Shown here: piece by piece, positions 35,421 through 47,339 of the stretch
Layout of the letters: every line of letters begins with the position of its first letter
Numbering within the stretch: the first letter of the stretch is position 1
Assembly (NCBI GenBank): GCA_001692895.1
Contig: KV748205.1
Location: forward strand, 1,566,834-1,630,833
Origin: Cenococcum geophilum 1.58
Taxonomy: Eukaryota; Ascomycota; Dothideomycetes; Gloniales; Gloniaceae
DNA length: 64,000 nt
Direction: 5' to 3'
Program-made: the position numbers and the translations under genes
The notes under the pieces: generated by a model
Database searches by the model: none
The model's input: only the letters and a program-made list of their open reading frames with translations
Told to the model about the DNA's origin: nothing

Positions 35421-36499
35421 TTAGGTATTGTTCTTAAATTCCTTTAAGGGTCTAAGGCTCTACTACTAGTTCCCTCTAATCCTATAGGCCTCTACTTTTT
35501 TTAACTATTAGCTACTTAACCCTATTTATACTTAGTCCTTCTTTAGCTAATACTTAGTTTGCTTTTTATCTTTAATATACTATAGATATATATTTTCTAG
35601 GCACTTCTACTACTATTATCCGTCTAGGCATTTTTCCGTAAGGAATCTTCCTAGTTAAAGTATTAAGTCCCTTTAGCTTTGCATTTCTACTAGGTGCTAA
35701 CTATATATATACTTAGCGTTCCTATATTTCGCCTTATTTAATAACTAATATATCCTTACTAGGTACTTCCAGTTCTTATTTTTTAGTACTTTATATATAT
35801 TACACGTATTATTTACATACGCTATCTATACTAATATGTAATATACTTAGTGTCTTAGGTTAACTCTAGGCTTATCTTTATCCTTAAGTTTAAACCTTTC
35901 CCGTGTTAATTTAAGCGTTGCAACTTCGTTTATAGGTACTATAATTTACCTCTCGCTTCTCTAGTTCTCTAATTACTCCTCTAAATCCTTTAACATTATA
36001 ATTAAGGCTCCTTTAATATAACTTATAGCCTTCTCTATAATCGGGTGGTCTTAGATAACTTTCTTGTCCAACTATATATAGAAATCTTCCTACTTATTGT
36101 TATGTCTTTATCTATACTACTTTTAGTATAACCCTTTAAGTATATACGGCTTATCTGTAAGGAAGTATCTTCTTATTACTACGTTATAATAACCCTTAGT
36201 ATATTGTTTCTTAAACCTAGTTAGAATCCCTAGATCCTCTTTTTACTCTAGTTTAGTAAGCTACTTAGCTCTTAGTATGCCTATCCTAGGCCTATTAGTA
36301 ACTCTTTATATAGGTGCTCTGTCCCTTATATAACCTAGTATACTAAATCTCTTATCTAGTTTCTAATCTTGCTATAAGGTAATTCTTACTTTAAATTCCT
36401 CTATAGTTTCTTTTTTTTTACGTCTTATAAGTAGATCCTTAAAGTTTTCTTACTTCTTAATTTTAGTATTGGTTTTTTAATCCTTAGGCTAAATACTAT

Positions 36500-38156
36500 A
36501 TTCCCCTAGTAAGTTCTCTAGGTCTATATATCTATCTCCTAGTCTAGTTGCTATTTATGCCGCAGATTCTCTAATCTTATTAATAGTCCTTATTCATGTC
36601 TCGAAGTCTTAGTTCTATAGGATTCTTAATCCTAAGCTTGCTTTTAACTTAAGCTTAGCTCCTGCCTTAGTCTAACTAGGCTTAGGTATTCTTATCTTAT
36701 CTTAAGAGTCTTAAATCTCACTTATTTCGTCTTAAGAATCTTATATTTATAGGAAACTCTATCCTAAGCTTATTTATATATCTTTAAACTAAGCTATTAC
36801 TCTGCTCTATCGGTTATTGTTTATTATAGGTCCTTAAGCTTACCTTATCTTATCTTAAGAATCTTAGTTATCTCTTATCTCGTCTTAAGAATCTTAAGCC
36901 TTTAGCCTTTTACCTTTATTAAGTGCTAAAGTAGTTCTCTACCCTACTTCTCTTGCGTTTTATAAAGCGATAAACATCGTGTCTAGTGGGGTTTTAATCC
37001 CTACTAATATTCCCTATTCTATAGTGGAATTATCCTCTACCTCTTATATAATATTTCTAAGGTCTATATACTCCTAGTAAGCTACTTTTATTACCTTATT
37101 ATTACGGAATGTTTCGCCTATATTAAATTTATTATCCTTAATATCCAATCTACGAACTAGTTTATTAATTCCTCTATACTTTAAGGATTTTAGCTTCTAT
37201 AGCTAATAGCTTACGCTATACTTAGCGTCTTTATAAATTTGGTATACGTTGTTATAATAAAACGTAAAACTTCTAATTAAACATTCCTTTGTTCCTTATA
37301 GTATACTATTATCCCTCTATATATATATATCTTCTACTATTAGTCTAGTTCCCTTTATTATATAATAACTCTAACTATCTTTATAATTCCTTGCGAAGTA
37401 ATCTTATTTTCCGCAATTTATATAAGCTCCGTCTTTAAACTATTAACTTTGCTATAAAGTCCGCTTAAACATCTTCTGCTGCTAAGATCCCTAGTTTAGC
37501 CTCCGCTCCTTAGTCCTATAATCACTAAATCCTTAACCTTTAGGTTTTTATAGTTTCTTACTCCCTCTTTTATAGGCTTCTTTAGTACCGCTTAGGTCTA
37601 TTAGCTTTGCGCTATACTATAGTTTCTGACTTAGCTTAGGTTATTATGTACTTTACGCCTTATCCTTATATAACTATAAAACTCTATCCTAACCTTTCTT
37701 AGCCTATTCCCTTTAGTAGATCCAATTATTAATCTTAATTGCTTAATCTATTAGTTCCCTTAGGGTATCCACATCTTCTATTAGGATAATCGCGTCTTAG
37801 ACTTTAGCCTTAAGTCCTTATTTATACTATACTATAAGCGCCTTATTATTCTACTTAACTTATATTACTAGCGTCTAAAACTACATAGTATACTTAATTG
37901 CTAAGGTTTATTACGTAATATCTTAGAGTTTTCTTTCCGCCGTAGTTACTGCCTCTATGTCTCTGAATATTTATATAAGTTACTCTATAAACCCTTTTTA
38001 GCTTAAGAATATAAATTATACCTCCTAGTTAGTAATCGCCATTCTATTTGCCTATATTTCCGTAAGGTAAGATTTAAATTACTTAAGTACTTTTCCTAAT
38101 AGGAATAGTCCTGTATAAGCTATTCGATCTATAGGTATTAGCAATTTTACTCCTTT
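36500..38156 (-). pseudogene. A2 gag and Asp/Ser-rich linker
   Basis: Minus strand. A zinc knuckle near 37421-37380 reads Y-I-N-C-G-K-stop-D-Y-F-A-R-N-Y, the damaged form of C-x2-C-x4-H-x4-C, with first Cys, His and last Cys changed. The frame (codon start 37415) is offset by one base from the protease/RT frame, in the -1 sense. From about 36920 to 36600 short repeats encode S-D-E-I-R and S-D-K-I-R units, a charged linker. The start codon lies near or beyond the C insertion at 38157. Confidence 0.75.
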
Positions 38157-38161
38157 CTATA

Positions 38162-38353
38162 TGTTACGGAACCCCACCGCAGGGGCCTCTATAGGAGAGC
38201 CCCGTACTCTCGCGTACACCTCGCGTATAGCTTATGTCAGCTACGCGTAGGTATATTACCTCCTTACGCCCTCGACCCTTACGATCAATCGCGCAACGTC
38301 TTATAGACTCCTCGAATACATACGTCTTATAGCCACTACCCCGTCCCATAACA
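38162..38353 (+). repeat. 5' LTR of element C
   Basis: This 192-bp LTR begins TGTTACGGAACC and ends CCCATAACA. It is GC-richer than its surroundings; a minus-strand open frame of 61 codons through it is not a gene. Bases after it (from 38354) form the leader with no clear tRNA primer match. Confidence 0.95.
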
Positions 38354-38439
38354 TTACGTTGTGCCTTTTTACTACCAACACCTAGCCTATAACTAATTCT
38401 ACGTCTCTATAATACTATAGGCGCTGCCAAAAATAGCAT

Positions 38440-40000
38440 GCCTATAAGTTACCTTACTTTATACTTCTAAGGAACCTATAATAGTAAGACAATATTCCTT
38501 ACTAGCCACTATATTAAACCTAAAGAATAATCNAATACCTATACTTAACNTANGACGCCAATNAATCCNAGNAGAATTTNATTTATTANCCNTAGCCTTA
38601 ACCCCTAAGGAGATAGACACCAATAATATCTTATCTTTTATTAACTATATAACTACGGATAAGTAAGTAGAAGGGCTACTACCTATTAAAATTAAAATAC
38701 GAGACGCTAAGATATTTATAAAAATGGTAGCACGAGAACCTAATAAATACTACCGCCTTCTATAGAACTATTACCTAAAGCTTATATAAGCCAAGATGCG
38801 TACTGCCTAAGATTGCGATATTATCCAAGACCTATAAGCTTGTGAGGCGCTCGCTAATAATATACGTTAAGAAACCAAAGATGACCTCTGTGTGTCTAAA
38901 CGCGACGTCTAATAGTTAAAGAAGGCTGAGATTGCACTTATTGCTACAGTTATTAAAAAAGAAGGCACAATTAAATACCTATAATCTTAGCTTAACAAGC
39001 ATATTTGTAATAACGCTAGACACCTCTCTACTATATATAACGCCACTTAAGTCTCTACGCCCCCGGCAACTTTACCTACTTAACGCTTAATAGAGGGTTA
39101 GCGCTAAGCAGCCTTACCTAACGGGAACCCCTACTAAAGTAATAACGAAAGCTATAATAACCGAACCTAAGCTACTACTATAGGGTCTAATATACGTTAC
39201 CCTAATCCCCTAGTTTTTTAGGGAGACCGTAAAGAATATAGCTATTAAAAGATATAAATCCGTAAGAAACTAACTTAGAGCGCCTACCTTTTTCCTACGG
39301 AAGATACTAAGATTAGCTACATTATCGGGCGAATAAAGGGTATACCGTTTAATAGACTCTTTGCCTAATAGGAGACCAATAGCCCCTAGAAGTGGTAGTT
39401 TTACTAAGAAGTCCTTAATAATCTTAACCTAATATACCGCGACTATAACCTACTGGCCACTAACTAAGCTAAACTACGTGCCCTAAAGATAAGCCCTACC
39501 GAATTATTTAATAAGTTTTATGTTAAATTCCAGGAATATACCAGAGCCCTCACCTAAGACGATACTAAAGACTAGAAAGATCTCCTTAAAAAAGTTACTT
39601 ATCGCCTTAGTTATGCAGCCGCTAGCCATAACTATAATAATGTTTATAATATAGTAGCAGCCATATAGAAGATTAAACGACGACTAAATTAGATCGCTAC
39701 TATAAACCTTTACCTAAAGACCTCCCTATAGAAGCCCTCCGGACCTACTAAACCACTAACGCCTACTACCCTAAGCAACACTACTGGTCCTAATATCGAC
39801 CTTTCTATACTAACCTTCCCGCAGAAGCTACTAGACGGAGAATGTAAGCTACTTTAGAAGCTAAAGCGTTGCTATAGATGTTATTAAGAAGGCTGTTATA
39901 GCTATAGCCTAAACTACCTAATAGCTAAGTTTAGTAGCCGCCGCCTAATACCTAACCTAGTACCTTAAATACTAAATACGTTGCTACGTGCTACTACTAT
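38440..40000 (+). pseudogene. Element C gag
   Basis: Frame with codon starts divisible by 3. Readable parts are SPTELFNKFYVKFQEYTRAL near 39492, DLLKKVTYRLSYAAASH near 39575, and a nucleocapsid segment R-C-Y-R-C-Y-stop-E-G-C-Y-S-Y-S at about 39867-39908, a degenerate CCHC knuckle. About ten N bases at 38533-38593 fall in the 5' part. Pol follows in the -1 frame after about 39990. Confidence 0.75.
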
Positions 40001-40189
40001 ACAAGACGAAGACGCAGTAATAGCGGTAAAGTTAGATACGGAAATAGAAAACGCTAAGTCCTAGCCCTAAGTCGTAGGTAAGGACGCCCTAACGATAAGG
40101 GGATCTATATATCGGCCTGCTTAATAGATAACTTAGTAAAAATAAATAGACGGAAATAGATAGTTTTACCCGTAATAGGAACTACTGCT

Positions 40190-43100
40190 AAAAAACAATA
40201 TAAAAGCCGTTCTATAATTAATTGCAGAGCTATTAATAAATTTATAGATACCTAATTTATACGTACTTATAACCTATTTACCTTACCCCTTACTAAAGCC
40301 CGCGCCCTATAACTCGCTAACGGTAATTATACCGCATAGAAGATTACCTATATGGTATAACTCTACCTAGATATAAATAGGCACTAAGAAGAACTCTGGG
40401 CCTATATTACACTACTTGCTAACTACCCTATTATCCTTAGAATAAACTAGCTTAAATAACACAACCCCACCATTAACTAGAAAAAGAGAGAAGTAACCTT
40501 TAACTCTAAATACTGTAGAGAGACCTGCCTAGGATATAGCCTAGCCACCTTTATCTACTTCCTAGGATACCAACCTAAGGAACCCCTTATTACCCTACCC
40601 ACAACCAACTACCACTATATAAGTGCCGCGGCCTTCTACCGCATAGCACGTAGAAAAGGCTGGACCGTTACCGCAGCCTTCCGATTACGACTATATAAGC
40701 TTAATAAAGAACAGGACTACGTCCTCTATAGTAATAGGATAGATATAGTTGACCTCCTAGAAAACGATGCCCCCGTAGAACTCTACGGACTTTCACCTTT
40801 AGACTTTAAGAAGTTTATAAAGCTTAAAAAAGGACTTACTAACGAGGAACTCCGTAAGCTCCTCCCTAAGAGGTACTATAACTTTATTAATATATGCTCA
40901 TAAAAGAGCGTAGATATACTCCCCCTATATTAACCTAATAACTATACCATTAATATTAAATAAGGAAAAACGCTACCCTATAAGAGACCCTACCTAATAT
41001 TAAAAGACGAACTTCTAGTTGTTAAAAAGTATATTAACGAACACCTTAATAAAGGGTTTATTCGCCCCAGTATATCCCTAATAGCCGCCCCTATCCTCCT
41101 TACTAAGAAGCTAGAAAAAGGTATTTAATTCTGCGTTAACTATAGAGGACTTAACGCTATTACAATTAAAAACCGATACCCTATACCGCTTATACGTAAG
41201 ACTTTTAAACGGCTTAGCTAAGCCAAAATCTATACCAAGCTTAATATTATCGCCGCCTTTAACCGCCTCCAAATATAAGAAGGTGACGAATGGAAAACCG
41301 CATTTATATTGCGCTTCGGCTAATTTGAATATACTATTATGCCCTTTAGCGTATATAACGGCCCAGGCAGCTTCTAAAGCTATATTAATAACGCCTTACG
41401 GGACTACCTTAATGACTTCTACTCTGCGTACCTGGACAATATACTTATTTATAGTAATAACCCTTTTAAGCATACCGAGCATGTTTAAAAGGTCCTATAG
41501 CGCCTTAGGGACGTAGGACTTTATATTAATTTAAAGAAGTGCGAATTCTTAGTTATAGAAGTAAAATACCTTAAACTAATCGTTACTACTAAGGGTGTCC
41601 GTATAGACCCTAAAAAGGTACACACAATTACCGAATAGCAAACCCTTAACTGCATTAAAGACGTATAAGCTTTCCTTAGTTTCGCCAACTTCTATCAAAA
41701 ATTTATATACAACTTCTCGGGTGTTATAGCACCATTTATAGCAATAATGCGAATAAAGGGCCTTTCCGCGAAAGAAAGAAAAACATATCTACGTTTTATC
41801 TAGACACCTAAATATAAGAAGGCGTTCTAAGACCTTAAAAATGCTTTTACCAAAGCACCTATTTTAGCTTACTTTATATTAGGACAACAACTCTATCTTA
41901 AGACTAACTCCTCAGACCACGTCAACGCAGGTGTCCTCTCCTAGATAGGCGACGACGGTCTCCTCCACCTAGTCGCATTCTATTCGTCTAAGCTTATACT
42001 ATAAGAATATAACTACAAGATCTATAATAAGGAACTTCTTACAATTATATAAGTGTTTAAGGAATTCTAACCAGAACTTTCCTTAGCAGAACCTAACTAG
42101 CTAACTAAAGTCCTTACGGATTATCGCAACCTTAAGTACTTTATAACTACAAAATAACTAAACTAATACTAAGCACGCTAGAACAAGTTTCTCTCTAGTT
42201 TTAACTTTAAAATCGCATATAGGCTAGAAGTATAAGGTACTAAGCCTAATAGCCTAATACGCCGCTTATAAGACCTTCTTTAGTCTAAAAATAACCCCTA
42301 TAACTAGTTCTAATAACAAACGATCCTAAAAGCACGGAATTTGGCCCTAGGTATGCTACCTACAATAGAGCTAACTATACCTTAGCTCCACACTATAGAA
42401 CTAAAATTACCTCCTAAAATCAATAAGCTTATTACTACGGCATATAACACCTCTATTAACCTATTACTATATTAACTTATTACCGCAAAGACCGCTAGCG
42501 CCTATACGCTACCAACTAAACTCTAAAGCTTAGGCTAGATTAATATAGTAGCCTTAGAAGTAAAAGAGAACAGGCTCTATTATAGAGGCCGTCTATTTAT
42601 CCCTAACTTAAAAAATCTATAACGGCAACTAATCTAAATGGCCTATAACCTCTAATTAAGCGGCTACCTAGGCAAAAGAGGAACCTATAAGCTTCTTAGC
42701 CAATACTACTTCTAGCCTAAAATAATAGACTTAGTCGAATGCTTTATAGGCGCCTATTACGGTTATAAGCGCGCTAAGGCCTTTAATACAAAGTACTAAG
42801 AACTACTACACCCTCTACTAGTACCTATATAACGATGGGCAGATATTGCTATAGATTTCGTTATTAACCTACTACCCTATAAGCGACATAGCCGTACCTA
42901 TAAGAATATCCTTATAATAATATGCCGACTTATAAAAGAGTGCCACTACGTCCCAACTGAAGGCGTAGCCGTTAGCGACGTCACTAATGCCTTCCTTCGC
43001 GAAATCTACTGATTATATAGGTTACCTAACTCGATTATATCTAACTAAGGCACACAGTTCGGCTCTAATATATAGAGACGAATCTACTAACGCCTTAGCA

Positions 43101-44020
43101 TCTCCGTTAAGATATCTATATCCTTTTACTATAAAACTACTAGGCAACCGGAAAACGCTAATGCTAGCATAAAAGCGTACCTATAACAGGTAGTCGCCTA
43201 TAGTTAAGATAACTAGGTAGATCACCTCCTATTAGGTAAATTTGTAGCGAATAACTACGTCTTAACTACTACAGGACTTACCCCGTTCTTCGCGAATAAG
43301 GAATATTACCCCCAATCCAGCATAGAACCACTAGAACCTATTAATAAAAAACTACTATATAGAAAACGCCTTAAGATACTACTTACTAACTAGCATGTAG
43401 ACTACATAAAAAATCTACTTAACTACTGCAAGGGAGAAATGGCCTAGGCTTAAGCAAAGTAGGCCTACTTTGCCGACTATTATAAAACGCCACCACCGGA
43501 GATACGTGTTGGCGACTAGGTATAGCTAGATATACGCAATATCTCTACACAGAGGCCTATAAAGTCACTTAATTATAAAAACCTTAGCCCCTACCTAATT
43601 AAATAAGTTATTAATAGGGGAGCCGTATACGAGCTAGAGCTCCTACCTACCCTAGCCACCCGCGGAATATAGCCTGTATTTTACCTATAGCTACTACACC
43701 TTTACTAGCCTAACCCCTTACTAGGGCAGATATAGCCTAAACCCCCACTAGTACTAATCCGAGATAAGAACGAAGATAAGAACCACGAGGAGTAGACTAT
43801 TAAACGAATTATTAACTCTAAATACTTTAGCAAAGGCAGAGAATAACGGCTTTACTACAGAGCTATATACATAGGATTCGATATAGATTAGCCAGAATGG
43901 CAACTATAAAAAGACTTTAAAAATGCAAAGGATCTAATTAGCGACTTTTACTACGCGAACCCATAGAAACTGGGCCTAAGCAGAGATTTTATACCTAATC
44001 CTCTATAGGAGCCCTTATAG
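40190..44020 (+). pseudogene. Element C pol (protease to chromodomain)
   Basis: One frame (codon starts mod 3 = 2) covers the region. Protease lies at about 40210-40440, where the DSG triad reads NCR (the INCRAINKF stretch). RT lies at about 41030-41600: [34 protein letters not shown] and YLDNILIYS at 41429. RNase H at about 41860-42200 shows LKTNSSDHVNAGVLS. The integrase zinc domain lies near 42660-42780. The integrase core at about 42830-43330 shows RWADIAIDFV and LPNSIISN. The chromodomain at about 43780-43960 shows YRAIYIGFDID and KDFKNAKDLISDFYYANP. Stops are RIP type. It is among the better preserved Gypsy copies in the window. Confidence 0.9.
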
Positions 44021-44126
44021 AGTTAAACTATTATATATTACTATATAGGGGTAAATTACCGTTAGATTGCCGTTAGATTGCGGCAAAGTGCGATTACGTA
44101 ACTAGAATATCATTAAGATATCCAGA

Positions 44127-44149
44127 AACTTTAACCGGCGGTTAAAGTT
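44127..44149 (+). repeat. Palindromic module P1 in the 3' UTR of element C
   Basis: Arms AACTTTAACC and GGTTAAAGTT around GCG, followed by ATCTAATTAGTTAGAT. It lies about 165 bp before the 3' LTR. The rest of 44020-44313 holds GATTGCCG-type short repeats near 44060 and no coding signal. Confidence 0.88.
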
Positions 44150-44313
44150 ATCTAATTAGTTAGATTCTTAGATGCTAAGCCTTATTACATAACGTTGTTT
44201 TAAGCCTTTAGTAATACCCCCCTTTCTTTTTTTCTATACCCTAAGTATCCCTTCTATATATATATAGTAACCACAGCGTCGCCGGAGCTCCGCCTCTATA
44301 GGAGGGGGGGTAG

Positions 44314-44505
44314 TGTTACGGAACCCCACCGCAGAGGCCTCCATAGGAGAGCCCCGTGCTCTCGCGTATACCTCGCGTATAGCTTATGTTAGCTACGCGT
44401 AGGTATATCACCTCCTTACGCCCTCGACCCTTACGATCGATCGCGCAACGTCTTGTAGACTCCTCGAATATATACGTCTTGTAGCCACTACCCCGTCCCA
44501 TAACA
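44314..44505 (+). repeat. 3' LTR of element C
   Basis: 192 bp, same ends as the 5' LTR, followed by CTATA. The differences from 38162-38353 are all C/T or G/A and the 5' copy holds more of the TpA products. Confidence 0.95.
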
Positions 44506-44826
44506 CTATATTACTTTAAAGTACATTTATATAAGAAATCCTTTAAGCTTTAATCTTTCCCCTAAGTACCTCTCGATTAATAGTAACTTAATCTTTACCA
44601 CTCCTATCCCATTAACCCTCTCTTTTAGCGCTATATTGTTTATTATTAGTTAGTTAACTATCTCTTATAATTATCCGACCGTTATAGGTTGCTATAAGTT
44701 AGTATCTGCTATACTAGTATTACTTAACCTTAAAGTAGTTGCCTCCGTTAATGGCGTTATAGTGGCTGCTTTTAGTAGTATATTATTTAACTTTCTATAT
44801 TTAATACTGTAACTAGGTAGTAATTG

Positions 44827-45251
44827 TATAACGGAACCTTATAGCAAGTACTACAATAGGTTTATTATTAGGCTAGGTGTATAGGTAATGCAAATTAAAG
44901 TTAACAATGTAATAATAACTAGTGGAGTGGTTGCCTAATAGATTAACTCTAATTATATTCTAAGAATTACTATAAAGGAGAGAACTATCTAGGTAGGGAC
45001 TGTAGTCCTTTAAATACACAACCGTACTCCTAAGAAATCCCCTTTATACGTAAGGTACGTGTGCTTTATTTACTCTATTATAGATTATATAGATTCTACG
45101 GATTATATAGATTACGTTATATAACCTTAGCTACTATTCCTCGTTATATAGCTCTACTAGTTCCATCCTGGACCGTGCCTAAATTAACTAACTAGCTTCT
45201 TCCAACTCCTTTCTAAGTAGTCGTAACATTGTACTTAAAGCGTCCGTAATA
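44827..45251 (-). repeat. 5' LTR of A2
   Basis: About 425 bp, homologous to 30972-31378 and 10940-11372. The low end reads TATAACGGAACC and the high end CGTCCGTAATA. The stretch 44511-44826 between this LTR and element C is A2 leader with no clear coding signal. Confidence 0.87.
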
Positions 45252-45390
45252 GTAGAATAATTAAGGATATAAGACAGCGTATAGAAGACAGTACGGTAAG
45301 AGATAAGAGATAGGCTATTAACTAGCTAAAATAGCTATAAGGTTAGCATTCTTTAGATTAGCTTTATAAGAATATCTAAATAGTTATTTT

Positions 45391-45734
45391 ACTATAGTAA
45401 CTAAGACGCCTTAATATATAACTACATTATAGTAACTAAGACGCCTCTATATATAATTATACTATAATAACTAAGACGCCTTAATATATAACTGCACTAT
45501 AGTAACTAAGATGTCTTAATATAGGACTGTATTAGTAACCAAGACGTCTTAATATAGGACTATACTGCAGTAACCGAGACGCCTTAATGTATAACTACAC
45601 TATAGTGACCGAAACGCCTTAATATAGGACTGTACTGCATTAACCAAGACGCCTTAATATAGGACTATACTATAGTAACCGAGACGTCTTAATATAGGAC
45701 TATACTATAGCAACTAAGACGCCTTAATGTAGGA
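45391..45734. repeat. 35-bp minisatellite, about ten units
   Basis: Units of the form TATAGTAACYAAGACG followed by YCTTAATATA and a variable end. Ten units lie head to tail with a 1-bp deletion in one. Sub-variants alternate (ATATAACTAC and ATAGGACTAT endings). Units differ mostly by transitions, so RIP acted on the array or on its source. Confidence 0.92.
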
Positions 45735-46195
45735 ATAGAGCCCGTTTAGGTGTTATAAATTCAGAGTAACATTACGCGACCGCCCAGAAGTACCAATCTA
45801 ACACAAATTATGTACCTTTTCGCCCAAAATCGCGTGCGAAAGTACTCGGGGGCGGTCGCTGCGCGACCTCGTGCGGGGTTCGGGCGCGTTATCAGCAGGG
45901 GTGGCCCTAACCTCGTATTAACCCGGGTCGTGACCGCGCCAAATCAGCCCCCCCAATATGTGATAGATATCCACGGCTTGGCTGCAGGCTCGGCCGTGGA
46001 CATCCGCGAATGTCGACGGGGGTTGTATGTGTCACGTGCGGCTCAGCGACTGGGCGCTCAGCCGAGCCATGAACACCAATAGTATATCCAGCTGATTTAG
46101 CGGCTGAGTCACAATTACGCAGGCGAGGAGGCCCGTGCGTTCAGCGACTGTGGATGTTACCCTATATCCACAGTCGATTTTTAATCGCTAGCGAC
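45735..46195. other. GC-rich, apparently un-RIPed island with hairpins
   Basis: Composition changes sharply: CpG and CpA/TpG are abundant and TAG/TAA are rare. Inverted repeats include GCGACCGCCC (45776-45785) with GGGCGGTCGC (about 45850-45859), CCACGGC with GCCGTGG (about 45971-46000), and GACTGTGGAT with ATCCACAGTC (about 46146-46174). An open frame of 90 codons on plus (45810-46082) has no domain I recognise and may be fortuitous in GC-rich DNA. No transposon ends or RNA gene were identified. Confidence 0.6.
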
Positions 46196-46813
46196 ACCGC
46201 GCTCTTAACACCCGTTAAGCGCTATGCGTAGAGCCTACTAAGAGCTTTCTACTTGCACTAGAATGGTAAGAATTGGCCGTAGGTTAATAAAGATATTCGT
46301 GTTTTAAGTTACGCGCCGCCATTATATAAGCACTCTAAAGTACCCTATTAAACTTATATAGCACTAAAATAAGCCCCTAGGGGGCTATAGATAAAGGTTT
46401 TAATAGAAAACCTCTTAGTATCTTATTAGAAGTTATATATATAACTATTTTAAAGCTTTTCTACCTACTTAAAGCCGTTTATAAAGCTAATCTAGCGAGT
46501 ACTATATTTACTCCTGCTATAGATTAACCTACTATATAGCTGCTTTCTTGCTAACCTTCTAGACCTATATAACCCGCTTAATCTCCTTAATAACCTTAAG
46601 CTATAGGGAGTACTATTAAACCTCCTTTTACTAGCTAGCCCGCTATTTACTACCCTATTTAGAATTTAGCGCTACTATAAAAGGATTACCTCCTAGCCCT
46701 TCGGTCTACTTACGCTAAAGGGCCTATATAAAGTTTACCGTGCGGCTTATATAGTATATAAGTAAAGACCTAGACCTAGGCTCTAACTAGGACTACGGCT
46801 GTGGCTATAGCTA
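46196..46813. other. AT-rich degraded segment between the GC island and G1
   Basis: A RIP-type sequence with a weak plus-strand reading frame (about 46430-46760) containing many stops. I could not assign it. It ends in CTATAG-rich simple sequence that continues on the far side of G1 at 53004. Confidence 0.5.
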
Positions 46814-47024
46814 TATCACGGCTTAAACAAATACCTCTAAACCGAAGCTTAAACGAATGCTATATTACCAAGATACTAAGCTAAAGAGAAGGAAAAGGGG
46901 TCGCTAAGACCGATGTAAACAAATATATAGGGTAAGCCGCCAAGGCGCTAGCTTTAGGCGGGCCAATCGCAGGTCAGCAGAATATGGCAGAATTTAGCAG
47001 GTAACGTGCGATAGCGCCGTTACA
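46814..47024 (-). repeat. 3' LTR of G1
   Basis: 211 bp, beginning TATCACGGC (TG end mutated) and ending CGCCGTTACA. It contains motif P3 (GCCGCCAAGGCGCTAG at 46936-46951) followed by GGCGGGCCAAT, and iterated GGCAGAATAT / AGAATTTAGCAG motifs. Confidence 0.93.
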
Positions 47025-47246
47025 TTACCCCCCTCTTTAAAAGAAAGCCTGCCCTTAGGCTTAGTTAGAAAAAATAGGGTAGCACTAGGCTTATAAACGT
47101 AGGATTATAAAAATATAAGATAAGGAGATAAAAGGGGACACGAGTCCGTCCTAACTAAGTATAAAGGGCGATTATAGGCTAAGTGGAAGCATTAGGCTAG
47201 AAAGAGTAGCCGCTAAAAGTCTTAGCACGGATCTAACCAATTAGAC

Positions 47247-47269
47247 AACTTTAACCGGCGGTTAAAGTT
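47247..47269 (-). repeat. Palindromic module P1 in the 3' UTR of G1
   Basis: Perfect arms AACTTTAACC and GGTTAAAGTT around GGC/GCG. On the coding strand it is followed by GTCTAATTGGTTAGATCCG. Confidence 0.9.
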
Positions 47270-47339
47270 CCTAGACATCTAAAATTTTACGGTACTGGCA
47301 GAAAACGGCAGAATATAGCAGAATTTAGCAGACAGCTAT

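Larger units (their letters stand above)
38162..44505 (+). mobile_element. Ty3/Gypsy chromovirus C, complete, nested in A2
   Basis: This 6344-bp element has two 192-bp LTRs and a perfect target duplication CTATA at 38157-38161 and 44506-44510. The polypurine tract AGGAGGGGGGG (about 44299-44310) precedes the 3' LTR, giving plus orientation opposite to its host A2. The two LTRs differ at about ten positions, all transitions. Pol reads almost without frame change from 40190 to 44020. Confidence 0.96.
30972..45251 (-). mobile_element. Ty3/Gypsy element A2, inverted copy of A1, interrupted by element C
   Basis: This is a full-length element on the minus strand, about 7.9 kb after removing C. Its LTRs are 30972-31378 and 44827-45251. 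Internal sequence matches A1 in reverse complement (for example 36360-36310 against 1-50). Element C (38162-44505) lies in the leader/gag start. The flanks, ATAGG before and GTAGA after, do not form a target duplication, so one flank has changed or the ends derive from recombination between copies. Confidence 0.92.

Noticed and set aside
38164..38349. 61-codon minus-strand frames at both ends of element C (also 44316-44501)
   Set aside because: They are the two LTRs of C, GC-rich and stop-poor, not genes.
42987..43172. 61-codon plus-strand open frame as a gene
   Set aside because: It is in a different frame from the integrase of element C, which is recognised at the same place.
30967..45256. 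Target duplication for A2
   Set aside because: ATAGG and GTAGA do not match even allowing for transitions at all positions.
45810..46082. 90-codon open frame as a real gene
   Set aside because: It lies in GC-rich, stop-poor DNA with hairpins. No domain, no codon-level signal, and length within chance for that composition.
46430..46760. pogo/Fot1 transposase C-terminus
   Set aside because: Only a vague resemblance; no motif could be anchored.
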